A DNA stretch of 14,677 nucleotides from Conidiobolus incongruus B7586 (lineage: Eukaryota > Entomophthoromycota > Entomophthoromycetes > Entomophthorales > Conidiobolaceae): contig JNEM01006300.1 of the NCBI GenBank assembly GCA_000697335.1, forward strand, positions 1-14,677, in the 5' to 3' direction. The notes under the pieces were generated by a model. That model was not told where the DNA came from and searched no databases. It saw only the letters and a program-made list of their open reading frames with translations. This document shows, in pieces, positions 1 to 8,739 of the stretch. Made by a program: the position numbers and the translations under genes. Each line of letters starts with the position of its first letter. Within the stretch, counting starts at the first letter, position 1.

Positions 1-1600
1 TTTTATTTAATTCTTAAAAGAAAATTAATTAATAATAAACTTTATATTTTTTTAAATAAAACTATTTCTAATTAGTATTCTCAATATAATTTAAGAAAAC
101 CTATTATTTTATATGATAATTGTAAAATACATAAATTTAAAGTTATAAAAAACTTTTTAATTAAAAATAACTAGAAAAAACTACTATATTTAGTATATTC
201 TTTAGATTATAACTTATATGATTATAATTGTTTTAAGCAATTCAAAAACTAGCTTATAAAAAAGAAAATTTCTACAGGAAAATTTAATTGGTTTGTGTAA
301 TATCAAATTTTAGTCTTTAATAAAAAGAATTATTTTTTAAGTGTTAGATCTTTGCTAAAAGTATAGCAAAAAGTTATTAGAAATAAAAGAAATTATTAAT
401 TTTATAATATTTAGTTATTTTTACTTTTTATATATTAAAATGTTTACTTTTTTTCAATCACAAAAAATTCCCATTATTTAAATTACAAAGTAATAATTTA
501 TTATAATGAAATTAGAGTTAGTTGCTTTATAATTCAAAATATGTATATCAACCAATTCTAATTATTGAGTGATAGAAAAATGTTAAAAAATAATATAGTA
601 TAATATAAATTTAAATATTTTGATATCTTTTTATAATATCAAATTATTAAGAAAAGCTTATGATAAAAGAGTTATAATTTTAATCTTAAAAAATCAGGAA
701 TTTATGAAGTTGTAAATATCTAACTATCAAAATAAAGATGAAAAAAATTGATAAATATAATATTCTTATCAGATTCATTTTTATTTCAATGTTGATGATT
801 ATTTATATATAATGATATTAAAGGTTATAATAATATATCTTATATTATTAAAAGTAAATAATTATAAATTTATTATTGAAGGTGTAAAATATTAAAAAAG
901 ATTAGTAAATTAAAAAAAATTTAAATAATTTTTATAAATATATTTAAACTTAGATTTTTTCGTAGATCATGCCTTATCATTCAATCAAGTATTATTGAAA
1001 GTTTTAATAATTGTTTGGTTAATAAATAAATCATTTAAGTAACAAAATACTGTATATTTCATATAAGTGTATTATTATCGTTAAATGGATAATAGGATAT
1101 ATAAAATTATAAATAATATAAAAACCAAAATTTGTAAAATATTTAGTATTAATTTACTATCAAATTTAATTTCAAATAAACTTAAATGTTTTAGTAAATA
1201 AATTATTCGTTAAATTGGTCAAATTAATGGAAATTATATTTTGATATAATTTGTTAGTATTTTCATTGTAAAATTGATATATATCATTGTGTTATAGTTT
1301 ATGTGATATGTTTTGGTGAAAAAGTACATTCTCTTAAATATCTGAAGGAGATTTTTATTAAAATATTATATGATCAAGCTTGAGATTTAATTCGATGATA
1401 TATTAATATAAAGAAAATTTTTAAAAATATCAAGATTAAAATGATATTTTCAGTCTTTTCGTTATATTACTCATCCTTATGATTTACATGAATTTATTTT
1501 AATTTTACCAAATAATTTGTGACTCATATCTCAGTATTGTAATCCAATTGAGCTTAAACGTGATAAATTTAATAATCAAGTATTAAATATAACAACAGAG
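1..1600. other. A/T-saturated flank, possible decayed coding relic
   Basis: The stretch is almost pure A and T with no long open frame on either strand. Between about 1290 and 1560 the plus strand, read in frame, has a non-random amino-acid look: an open run with residues such as YDQA, followed by a tract rich in Tyr, His, Ser and Asn. This resembles old coding sequence that has drifted towards A/T. The style reminds me of a DNA-transposon transposase, but I cannot assign a family, and no terminal repeats or target duplications were found. It is broken in many places. Ordinary AT-rich intergenic DNA remains an equally good reading. Confidence 0.25.
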
Positions 1601-2231
1601 AGTTATTTTTAATAGTAATTTATCTCGTTGAGTAATGCCAATCTGTTCTTTAATGCCACATGCCAAAAAACTAATATTCGATTGCCTTAATCTAGCCATC
1701 AAATATATATCAATTAATAATTTTCTCCACTATTATTTATCACCCAATCCTTATTTCCTGACCAACAATATATTCATTTAATATTACTTTTGAAGATGAT
1801 GAAAATCAAAAATATCTTCACTGACTCCGCACTTAGCCTAATAGTAATCCTAGCCTCTAATATCAATTTTATAGTACCAAAGTACATCATTTATCATACC
1901 ATTATTAAACTATAATTTCAGTTTGCCATTTCTATATCAGTTGATTTATTATTAATATATTAGTAGATGTAATTTTGAATATTTTATAAATTGAAATAAC
2001 TTAAGTTGAAATACTATATTATGTACTGTATAAATTGTTGCTTAACTAATTTTGTTGAAACATCCAATCATCTAGTCTAAATGGCCCATACATTTATAGA
2101 AATCACTTCATTTAAACTATTTTCACTTTTATTATTCCCCTGCAAATCAGATAAAATTTGTTCCAATTAAATTCCTATAATTGATATTTGTTCAACTTTT
2201 CTCCCTCTCATTAATTATGCATTTACAGGAA
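1601..2231. other. Intergenic region upstream of the first PAQR gene
   Basis: No gene is visible. The composition changes near 1610: cytosine becomes clearly more frequent on the plus strand than in the A/T-saturated DNA to the left. Several CCAAT-type words occur (near 1637, 1743 and 2062), and a TGACTC word lies near 1821. This is compatible with the upstream control region of the PAQR gene that starts at 2314. None of these words is individually convincing. Confidence 0.35.
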
Positions 2232-2240
2232 TATAAATAG
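2232..2240 (+). promoter_or_regulatory. TATA-like element of the first PAQR gene
   Basis: The word TATAAATAG lies 82 bp upstream of the ATG at 2314, a suitable place for a TATA box with a short 5' leader. It stands out by its flanking G-containing sequence in an otherwise A/T-rich region. The second PAQR gene has a comparable TATA-like word at a similar distance. Confidence 0.5.
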
Positions 2241-2313
2241 GGCGATGAATCCAAAAATTTTGAAATAATTTAAATTCTGATTAATTTAATATATACATAG
2301 ATTTTGATTAAAC

Positions 2314-3375
2314 ATGAGACAAAGAATAATTTCATCGCAAACTATATCAACCAATTTAGATGATACAGATAAACCATTGAACTTATTTGAAAAGAAACAG
2401 TCTACGATCAAGCAAAGACTGGTTATAAAATGGGAAGATGCTCCTGCCTGGATGAGATCAGATCATATTCTGGATGGATACCGTCAAATAACCAACTCCT
2501 ATATTGGATGTTTTAAATCACTTTTTTATCTTCACAATGAAACTGGCAATGTCTATACTCATTTTATAGGCTCTATAATTTTCGTTATTCTTGGAGTAAC
2601 TACTTTCTACTTGTTAAGCCACCATTCAATTCAATCCAATTGGCTAGTGAATTGGCAAGATTACATTGTGCTATATACTTATATCTTCTGTGCAATTTCT
2701 TGTCTCGTATTATCCTCCTGCTTCCATCTCTTTTTATGTCATTCCGAACCTGTTAAAAACCATTGGAACAAATGTGATCTTATGGGCATCGTCCTTCTAA
2801 TTGTTGCATCCTTTTATCCAACCATCAATTACGCATTCTTCTGTGAGCCTTTTTGGAAATTGACTTATCTCATCAGTATTACGAGTTTAGGATCTTTAAC
2901 AATTGTCCAATGCTTTCTCAGTTATTTTTACTCCGAAAAATACAGAGTCTTCAGAACTTTAAGTTTTATCTCTTTGGCATTAACTGGATTTGTTCCTATA
3001 ATTCATTACTTCGCTAAAGTTGGGGTAATTATAAGGTATTAAATCATAAAATTATAGCTAATTAAATTTATTACAGGTTATATCGGCTATTCAATATGCT
3101 CCTATGCAGTACATAGGATGGATGGCTATATTCTATTTAACTGGTGCACTAATTTACTTGTACCGACTACCTGAAAGATTTTTCCCTGGCAAATTCGATT
3201 ATTGGGTAAGTTTGTCACATCACACTTACATTATGAACCAAACTAATAATCAATTTTTTAGTTTCATTCACATCAAATCTTTCACGTCTTTGTAGTAATT
3301 GCAGCATTATTCCATTTCAATGGAATTTTACACTCATTTAAAACGCATCATAGTAATTTTATAGGTTGTTTTTAA
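2314..3375 (+). CDS. PAQR / adiponectin-receptor-like seven-helix membrane protein (three exons)
   Basis: Exons are 2314-3024, 3077-3205 and 3262-3375. The introns (52 and 56 bp) are both phase 0, and the protein is 317 aa. It belongs to the PAQR (AdipoR/Izh/hemolysin III) family of membrane receptors with a zinc site and proposed ceramidase-type hydrolase activity. Visible family signatures are E76-x2-N79-x3-H83 before helix 1, SS-x2-H with H138, D155 in NKCDLMG, and the C-terminal zinc motif HSHQIFH (H284, H288). Seven hydrophobic segments follow a charged N-terminal tail of about 70 residues. The splice model was set by alignment with the neighbouring intronless paralogue, which matches exons 2 and 3 throughout (LPERFFPGKFDYW then FHSHQIFHVF). 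Without splicing the frame stops at 3042, before the last helices. The substrate or ligand is unknown; fungal relatives act in zinc, lipid and sterol homeostasis. Confidence 0.93.
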
Positions 3376-4826
3376 ATTTGAATTTCAAATAATTGAATTT
3401 AAATCAGTTCTATATTGTTATCAAATTTATTCATTAAAAACATATTCAATATAGTGGAATATTCTTTGATTTAATAAAATTTACGGATTTAAAGAAAATC
3501 ATATCTGATTTATTACATGCTGATGATTGAAAGTGATTTATCACTTTTTCATTGAATTTTCTTATAAATTGTTAGCAATAAAATAATAATTGATAATACA
3601 GGATTAAATACATTATTTATTTCACTCTTTTATATCAAATAAACTCTTTTAAAGTATAATTAGATATTTGATTAACGTTTTGATTAATCAATATTTACCT
3701 GTCTATTTCTTTTAATTACAACTAATTACTTTAAAATGCCACTAACCATCCAATTGTTTGATAGAATAATGACTACTGTAAATATTCACCAAATTGATTC
3801 TTAATATTGAAATCAAAATTTAACTCCTCAAATTGATCGTGAGATGTACCATAATAATTATGGATTAACTTTATAAAACTAGATCTCAAATTGAATTAGT
3901 TTTGAAGATTGATACTTTGTATATTAGATAACAATTTTGATAAATATCAATCCAATCTCAACTATCTATAATAATGGATCTATAATTATTCAATGCCGAT
4001 ACCTATCCGAAAAAAATTCGTCCTTCACCATTATTTTACAAATTTCAAAAAATTCATTTTAATCCATTTTTTCATCAATTTTATTGTAAATTCGAAAATT
4101 ATTGACCAATAAAATCATTACCCTTCAAAACTGGACCAATTCTTTTAAAAATAATCTTAATTCATAAAGTTTTCAAAAAAAAATTTTTTTATCTAAAACC
4201 TAAACATAAATTCCAAAGATATGAAATAATTTAATTAATCCGATATCTATTCGGAAAAACTTATCAAAATTTAATTCATTCAAATGTATTTTATTTCAAT
4301 TCTGAGGGCATTTATTGAAATCAATCTTTTTTAGAGTTTACCTTAATTTTAAATTAATAGTTTTTACTTGTCAAAAGTTTTAGCTTATGTACTCAATTTT
4401 TAGAATGGTTGTAATTATTTGGAATAATGAGAGTTCATTATGGTTACTGGTTTCAAATTACATTACTTTACAAAAAGTCTTCATTGGATTGTTGCTAAGA
4501 GATTTTTAATCACAGCTAATTTTGTTTGATCGTTGACATAAAAATTACCAAATATATTGAATTATATTGATTTATTCCACATTCTGTATTATTAATATCT
4601 GATAAAATGTATTGAATTTAAGTAATATTAGCAAAATTTGAGGTATGAACCTTGGTTTTTACTCAAACTTGAATTAAGCCTATTTCCATTTTGGGATGAG
4701 CCAAAACTTATGAACATTTTAGAATATCCATTATTTTAAAAAATTTACTGAAAATACAAAGAATCATTGTGATGGAAATCTTAATTTCTTATTTTGAACC
4801 TGAATATAACCATTAAAACTTAATTT
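3376..4826. other. Spacer between the two PAQR genes
   Basis: About 1.45 kb without a supportable gene. An AATAAA word at 3473-3478 could serve as the poly(A) signal of the first PAQR gene. A roughly 20-bp word beginning CCGATA occurs twice in similar form, at 3996-4015 and 4240-4259. I saw no open frame with family resemblance and no clear duplicate of either PAQR gene that would mark the edge of the tandem duplication. Confidence 0.4.
3473..3478 (+). terminator. Possible poly(A) signal of the first PAQR gene
   Basis: This is an AATAAA word about 100 nt after the TAA stop at 3373-3375. In DNA this A/T-rich such words arise often by chance, so the assignment is weak. Confidence 0.3.
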
Positions 4827-4834
4827 TATATAAA
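4827..4834 (+). promoter_or_regulatory. TATA-like element of the second PAQR gene
   Basis: The word TATATAAA lies 93 bp upstream of the ATG at 4920, close to the spacing seen in front of the first PAQR gene. The match is good but the background is A/T-rich, so only moderate weight is justified. Confidence 0.4.
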
Positions 4835-4919
4835 GTACTTGTTAATTCAAGTTAAATCCTAATTTTTCTTTTATTAATCATTTGTCTCTTAGTAGTCAAA
4901 ATTTTTTGGTAAAAATAGG

Positions 4920-5915
4920 ATGAAAGAACAAAAAGTTTATGAAATTTTGTCTAGTACAAAAGGTTCAGGGTCTTCCCCTTCGGTTACAAAGCCCGAAACC
5001 ACCAAAGAACCCACGGAAACTTCGCCTTTAGCACCTCTTCATAAGACTTACAAAAAATTGGTGTGTACGTTTAGGGAGCTGCCTGCTTGGGCTCAGGATA
5101 ATATCTACATTCAGACGGGGTACCGAATCCCAACTAATTCTTACTACGAATGTTGGAAATCCCTTTTCTATTTTCATAACGAGTCGGGTAATGTGTATAG
5201 CCACTTGATCGGAGCTATCACTTTTATTGTATTTGCTTTTACTACTTCCTATTATCTCGCCTATCACTCCAACCAATTAGGCGAACTGGTCAAATGGAGT
5301 GACTGGGCCGTCATTTACACATTTATTGCAGGGGCTATCTTTTGTCTTGGATTATCGTCCCTCTTTCATCTATTTTCCTGCCACTCCGAGGAAGTGTGTG
5401 CCAAGTGGAATAAGTGTGACTATGTTGGTATTGTTTTCCTTATTGTAGGTTCCTTCTTCCCTGCTTGTTATTACTCATTCTTCTGTGATGAGTTTTGGAA
5501 GAGTGCCTACCTCACAATGATCACAATACTAGGGATTGGTACAACATTTATCTGCTTCATCGATAAGTTCAGAACACCCCAATACCACAAAGTTAGAACA
5601 TCGGTATTTTGTTTGTTGGGACTTTCTGGGGTAATCCCCATCACCCACTCATTGATCAGGGACGGGTACGAAAAATTCTCCAGCTCGCCACTTTTCTCAT
5701 GGCTCCTCGGTATGGCGGTCTTCTATCTCGTAGGAGCATTTATATATGCCTATCGAATCCCTGAGAGATGGTTTCCCGGAAAATTCGACTACCTGTTCCA
5801 TTCCCATCAGATTTTCCACGTGTTCGTCCTTACTGCTGCCATTTTTCACTATGTCGGTGTGATCAAAGCATTCTATTTCCATAACTACAATTTGGGTGGT
5901 TGTCTCTTGGTTTAA
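4920..5915 (+). CDS. PAQR / adiponectin-receptor-like seven-helix membrane protein (intronless paralogue)
   Basis: A single open frame of 331 aa. It carries the same signatures as the upstream copy: E88-x2-N91-x3-H95, SS-x2-H with H150, D167 in NKCDYVG, and HSHQIFH with zinc ligands H296 and H300. Seven hydrophobic segments follow a longer polar N-terminus (residues 1-45) rich in Ser, Thr, Lys and Pro. The two PAQR proteins align end to end after the N-terminal tail and look roughly half identical by eye, so they are an old tandem duplication. This copy has no introns where the first has two, and it uses visibly more G/C at third codon positions. The start is the first ATG after an in-frame-free leader. 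Its function is inferred from the family: a membrane receptor or hydrolase with a zinc site. Confidence 0.95.
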   Translation: MKEQKVYEILSSTKGSGSSPSVTKPETTKEPTETSPLAPLHKTYKKLVCTFRELPAWAQDNIYIQTGYRIPTNSYYECWKSLFYFHNESGNVYSHLIGAITFIVFAFTTSYYLAYHSNQLGELVKWSDWAVIYTFIAGAIFCLGLSSLFHLFSCHSEEVCAKWNKCDYVGIVFLIVGSFFPACYYSFFCDEFWKSAYLTMITILGIGTTFICFIDKFRTPQYHKVRTSVFCLLGLSGVIPITHSLIRDGYEKFSSSPLFSWLLGMAVFYLVGAFIYAYRIPERWFPGKFDYLFHSHQIFHVFVLTAAIFHYVGVIKAFYFHNYNLGGCLLV

Positions 5916-5988
5916 TTAGGTTCAAATCAATTTTTTTTTACATTTTCGACTTCTATAATTAAATCTCCTTTCAATTAAATTATATAAT

Positions 5989-5994
5989 AATAAA
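5989..5994 (+). terminator. Possible poly(A) signal of the second PAQR gene
   Basis: An AATAAA word 74 nt after the stop codon, in the 188-bp spacer shared with the convergent ISD11 gene. The position is typical, but the word is common in such DNA. Confidence 0.4.
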
Positions 5995-6060
5995 CAAATT
6001 ATTGCAAACATCAAAAATATGCCATAATCTTATTATTTAATTATGAATATAACATTGCTA

Positions 6061-6066
6061 TTTATT
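6061..6066 (-). terminator. Possible poly(A) signal of the ISD11 gene
   Basis: Read on the minus strand this is AATAAA, 38 nt beyond the stop of the LYRM4/ISD11 frame. It lies in the same short convergent spacer as the proposed signal for the PAQR gene. Confidence 0.35.
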
Positions 6067-6103
6067 TTCATTATTTAAATAATAAACTCCCTCTCCTTTC
6101 CAT

Positions 6104-6361
6104 TTATTCGATAACCAATTTTTCATTCTTATAAAGTTTAAAAATGATAACTTGTCTCCTCAAAGCTTCCAAATCTTCCTGAGCATATTTTAAAGCTTCA
6201 GAAATTTTAGCTTCGTCCTTAAGATTTTGATTCATTCTAAAACCATCTCGGGTTCTTCTCAAAACATACTCTCTAAAGTTATAGTTGGTTAGCTGTTTTC
6301 CCTGTTTGATTAATTCACGATAGAGTTGTAATTTTTGAGCGGATGTGAAAGTGGTATTCAT
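6104..6361 (-). CDS. LYRM4: ISD11 / LYRM4, LYR-motif partner of the cysteine desulfurase Nfs1
   Basis: A single exon coding for 85 aa, close to the usual 85-95 aa of the family. The LYR tripeptide sits at residues 13-15 (LQLYREL). It is followed by the family pattern of a Tyr/Asn-rich helix (NYNFREYVLRRTRDGFR), the NLKD segment and the C-terminal RRQV..LY..EKLVIE, which parallels human RRQV..LY..DKLIIE closely. ISD11 binds and stabilises Nfs1 together with acyl carrier protein in the mitochondrial matrix, and is needed for Fe-S cluster assembly. No cleavable presequence is evident, as is usual for this small protein. The gene converges with the PAQR gene and lies in the same orientation as the CstF-64 gene, about 1.05 kb downstream of it. 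Confidence 0.95.
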   Translation of the reverse strand: MNTTFTSAQKLQLYRELIKQGKQLTNYNFREYVLRRTRDGFRMNQNLKDEAKISEALKYAQEDLEALRRQVIIFKLYKNEKLVIE

Positions 6362-7417
6362 ATTTGAAATAAATTCAAAAATCTGTATAATTTTACAATT
6401 TTGGTGTTATTAGTAAAAATCATATTAATTATTAAGTGAAATTAATTGAATTACTTTTTAAAATTGAATAATTTGAATTAATAATCAATTATAAAATTGA
6501 AATAACTATTTGTAATTTTATATTTTCAAAGGTATTATGGGATTGTGAATGTCATATGATTTCATTAGTGATGAATTGAAATTAATAATGAATTGAAAAA
6601 TTATTTTACTGAACCTGTAATTTAATTAAATAATTTTAATCACCTTGTAGGAATTATAGGATTTTAAAAGGGTAGTTATTTCTTATATATAAATATATAT
6701 CGCTGCTTTATGAATTTTTGTTTTTTTACGAGCTATTATCATGTATGTATGAATAAATATTAAAGAAAATATTTTATGTTTCCTGACATGAATTGTAATA
6801 ATAAAATCTAAAAATACAATAATAATATTTTCCAAAATAATTTTTGATGATAAAAGGCAAATTAAAATAATTTTTTTTAGCATTCAATGAATTCATCTAA
6901 AATATCTATAAAACAGGGATTGATTAATTAAAGAAATAAAATGTAGCATTTAATTATTATATGGAATGAGTAAAATCAATTGAATGAGTTCAATATAATA
7001 TAAGCAATTAATATCTAAATATATTAAAAATTCATAATAATTATAAAATTTAAAGGTAAACAATTTTAAACTTAATCTTTCCAGAAGCTGTATTAATTTA
7101 ATGAGATTTTAATACTATAAAATAATTGAAACTATTTAATATTTATATTCTGAAAGATAATAGACAATTGAGTAAATTTATTAATCTAATAACAGAAATT
7201 AATATTGTGAATATACAGTTAATTAGAAGTTTTAATTAATTGAGGTAATAAAATTGAGAGAAAATTTGAAAAATTGTACTATTAAATCTTATAAAACCAA
7301 TATTTTTTCAAACTTCTTGAATACTATAAATTGAAAATGAATTTGAATAAAGTTATAATAATTTTGATTTAATTGTTATTAATAATACATCCCTCCTTCA
7401 AATTATTGGATAAAAAT
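6362..7417. other. Spacer between the CstF-64 and ISD11 genes
   Basis: About 1.06 kb of A/T-rich DNA containing the 3' end of the CstF-64 transcription unit and the promoter of ISD11 (both minus). A 66-codon minus-strand frame at 6683-6883 is low-complexity, rich in Ile and Lys, and has no family resemblance, so I do not call it. No RNA gene or clear repeat was seen. Confidence 0.4.
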
Positions 7418-8553
7418 TTAAACTTTCATAGATTGCGACAGTTGATTTCTCTACCAAATTTGAATTAATTAATATAAATATAAATCAATATAAAATAAAG
7501 CTTACAATATTAATGATTTTATCCTTCTGATCGGGTGGCAATTGATCGATCTCTTCTTGAGTCATCGTCATAATACGATCATACAATAACTAAAATATTA
7601 TTAGTAAGAAATTTTTATAATAAATGGAATTGAAGTTACTTTTTGTTGATCTGGATTTAAATCGGTACCTAAATCTAAAATCACAATTAACAAATCATCC
7701 TACACATATATATTATAAAACAAACCTTCATTTTGTTGTTGCTGCACCTGAGCAGGGGGAGGAGCTGACGGATGAATCATCTGATTAAAGTAACTTTCCT
7801 GAATGTAGTCCAAATGGAGGAATCCCTTCAACAGGAAGTAATTCAACTGAGGATTTTCAATTAGGAATTGGTGGCAGGCGCGCGCGTCTTTCATATACAT
7901 AATCTATTTAAAATTAATATAAAATAATTGGAGCGATGTATATTATGAATTACTTTGAGCTGTTCCATCACCTGATAAATTTGATCCTTAGTCATTGTAC
8001 TAATTACACCATTAATCGTATCCACAGACGAGTGCTGCCTCTGCAATGCCACATTCTGTCTGAAGCCATGCTGCTGACCTGGATTTGTAGCAGGTAGCGG
8101 AGGTACATTCTGGCCACTCTGGGCAGGTTTATCACCACTGTCCGAGCTATCACCAGCGAAATCCACCCTCAATAATCTATTGCCAATATCGTAGTTATTC
8201 AAATTTCTTACTGCACTACTAGCAGTTTCAATGTCATGATAATCACAAAAACCAAAGCCTTTAGGTTTGCCGGTATCTTTATCGAATACCAATCTAATCA
8301 CTATGAATTATACTATTAAGTCTGTGAACATATCGAAAATTACCTAAAGTTGACAACTGGCCCCACTTGACTAAATATTTCTATCAATTGTTCTTCGGTA
8401 AATTCGTAAGGAATATTCCCCACTAAAAATATCCATTTAATAAAACATATATTTATCATATTAATATAATTGCATATTTTGTTTACCAAATACTCTTTTC
8501 GAAGGTCCTGCAGGTACGTTATTTACATTGTTGTTAGGATTATTTTGATTCAT
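7418..8553 (-). CDS. CSTF2: Cleavage stimulation factor 64-kDa subunit / Rna15-like, mRNA 3'-end processing (seven exons)
   Basis: Exons on the minus strand are 8553-8487, 8422-8344, 8293-7954, 7903-7726, 7674-7640, 7589-7506 and 7450-7418. The introns are 64, 50, 50, 51, 50 and 55 bp, and the protein is 271 aa. Domains in order: an RRM at about residues 19-95, with RNP2 VFVGNI at its start, the conserved IPYEFTEEQL and VGPVVNFR, and RNP1 KGFGFCDY at 60-67; a Gln/Pro/Asn-rich linker; the hinge that binds CstF-77/Rna14 (QIYQVMEQLK, then FLIENPQLNYFLL); a Pro/Gln tract; and the C-terminal helical domain (LTPEQ-like segment with IDQLPPDQKDKI) that contacts Pcf11. The factor binds the U/GU-rich element downstream of poly(A) sites in the nucleus. 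The length is nearer to yeast Rna15 than to the 577-aa human protein. It is divergently paired with the LYR gene across 186 bp. Confidence 0.93.
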
Positions 8554-8739
8554 TTTTTATTTTTGTTGAATTAAAATTGAATGAAGTGATTTTAGTACTA
8601 TCATTATAATATTTATTAAAATTGAATTAATATATGGGATAAATGAATTTCTAATCCCATAATAATAAATTTGAGCCTAATTTGTTTAAAATTAATCTAA
8701 ACTTGGAATTTTTAAACTATTGAATAAGAAATAAAAAAA
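8554..8739. promoter_or_regulatory. Shared divergent promoter region (CstF-64 / LYR protein)
   Basis: Only 186 bp separate the two start codons on opposite strands, so both genes must be transcribed from here. The segment is A/T-rich and has no strong canonical TATA word. A short word, ATCCCATA on one strand, occurs twice in opposite orientation near 8635 and 8655 (TATGGGAT and AATCCCATA). It could be a small inverted element or just a chance hairpin. Confidence 0.55.

Noticed and set aside
3104-3295. A small 63-codon plus-strand frame after the first PAQR gene
   Set aside because: It is exon 2 of the PAQR gene read from an internal ATG into the second intron. The splice junctions restore one continuous family protein.
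5028-5882. Minus-strand frames opposite the second PAQR gene, and a plus/minus overlap opposite the LYR gene (8936-9220)
   Set aside because: They are shadows of well-supported genes on the other strand, with no protein-family likeness.
6683-6883. A 66-codon Ile/Lys-rich minus-strand frame
   Set aside because: It is low-complexity A/T-driven sequence with no family match, no splice continuation and no supporting neighbours.
7700-8301. Two small minus-strand genes, one starting MIRLVFDKDTG
   Set aside because: Both are exons of the CstF-64 gene extended into neighbouring introns. The apparent ATG starts are intron or mid-exon codons, and the RRM needs the two upstream exons to be complete.
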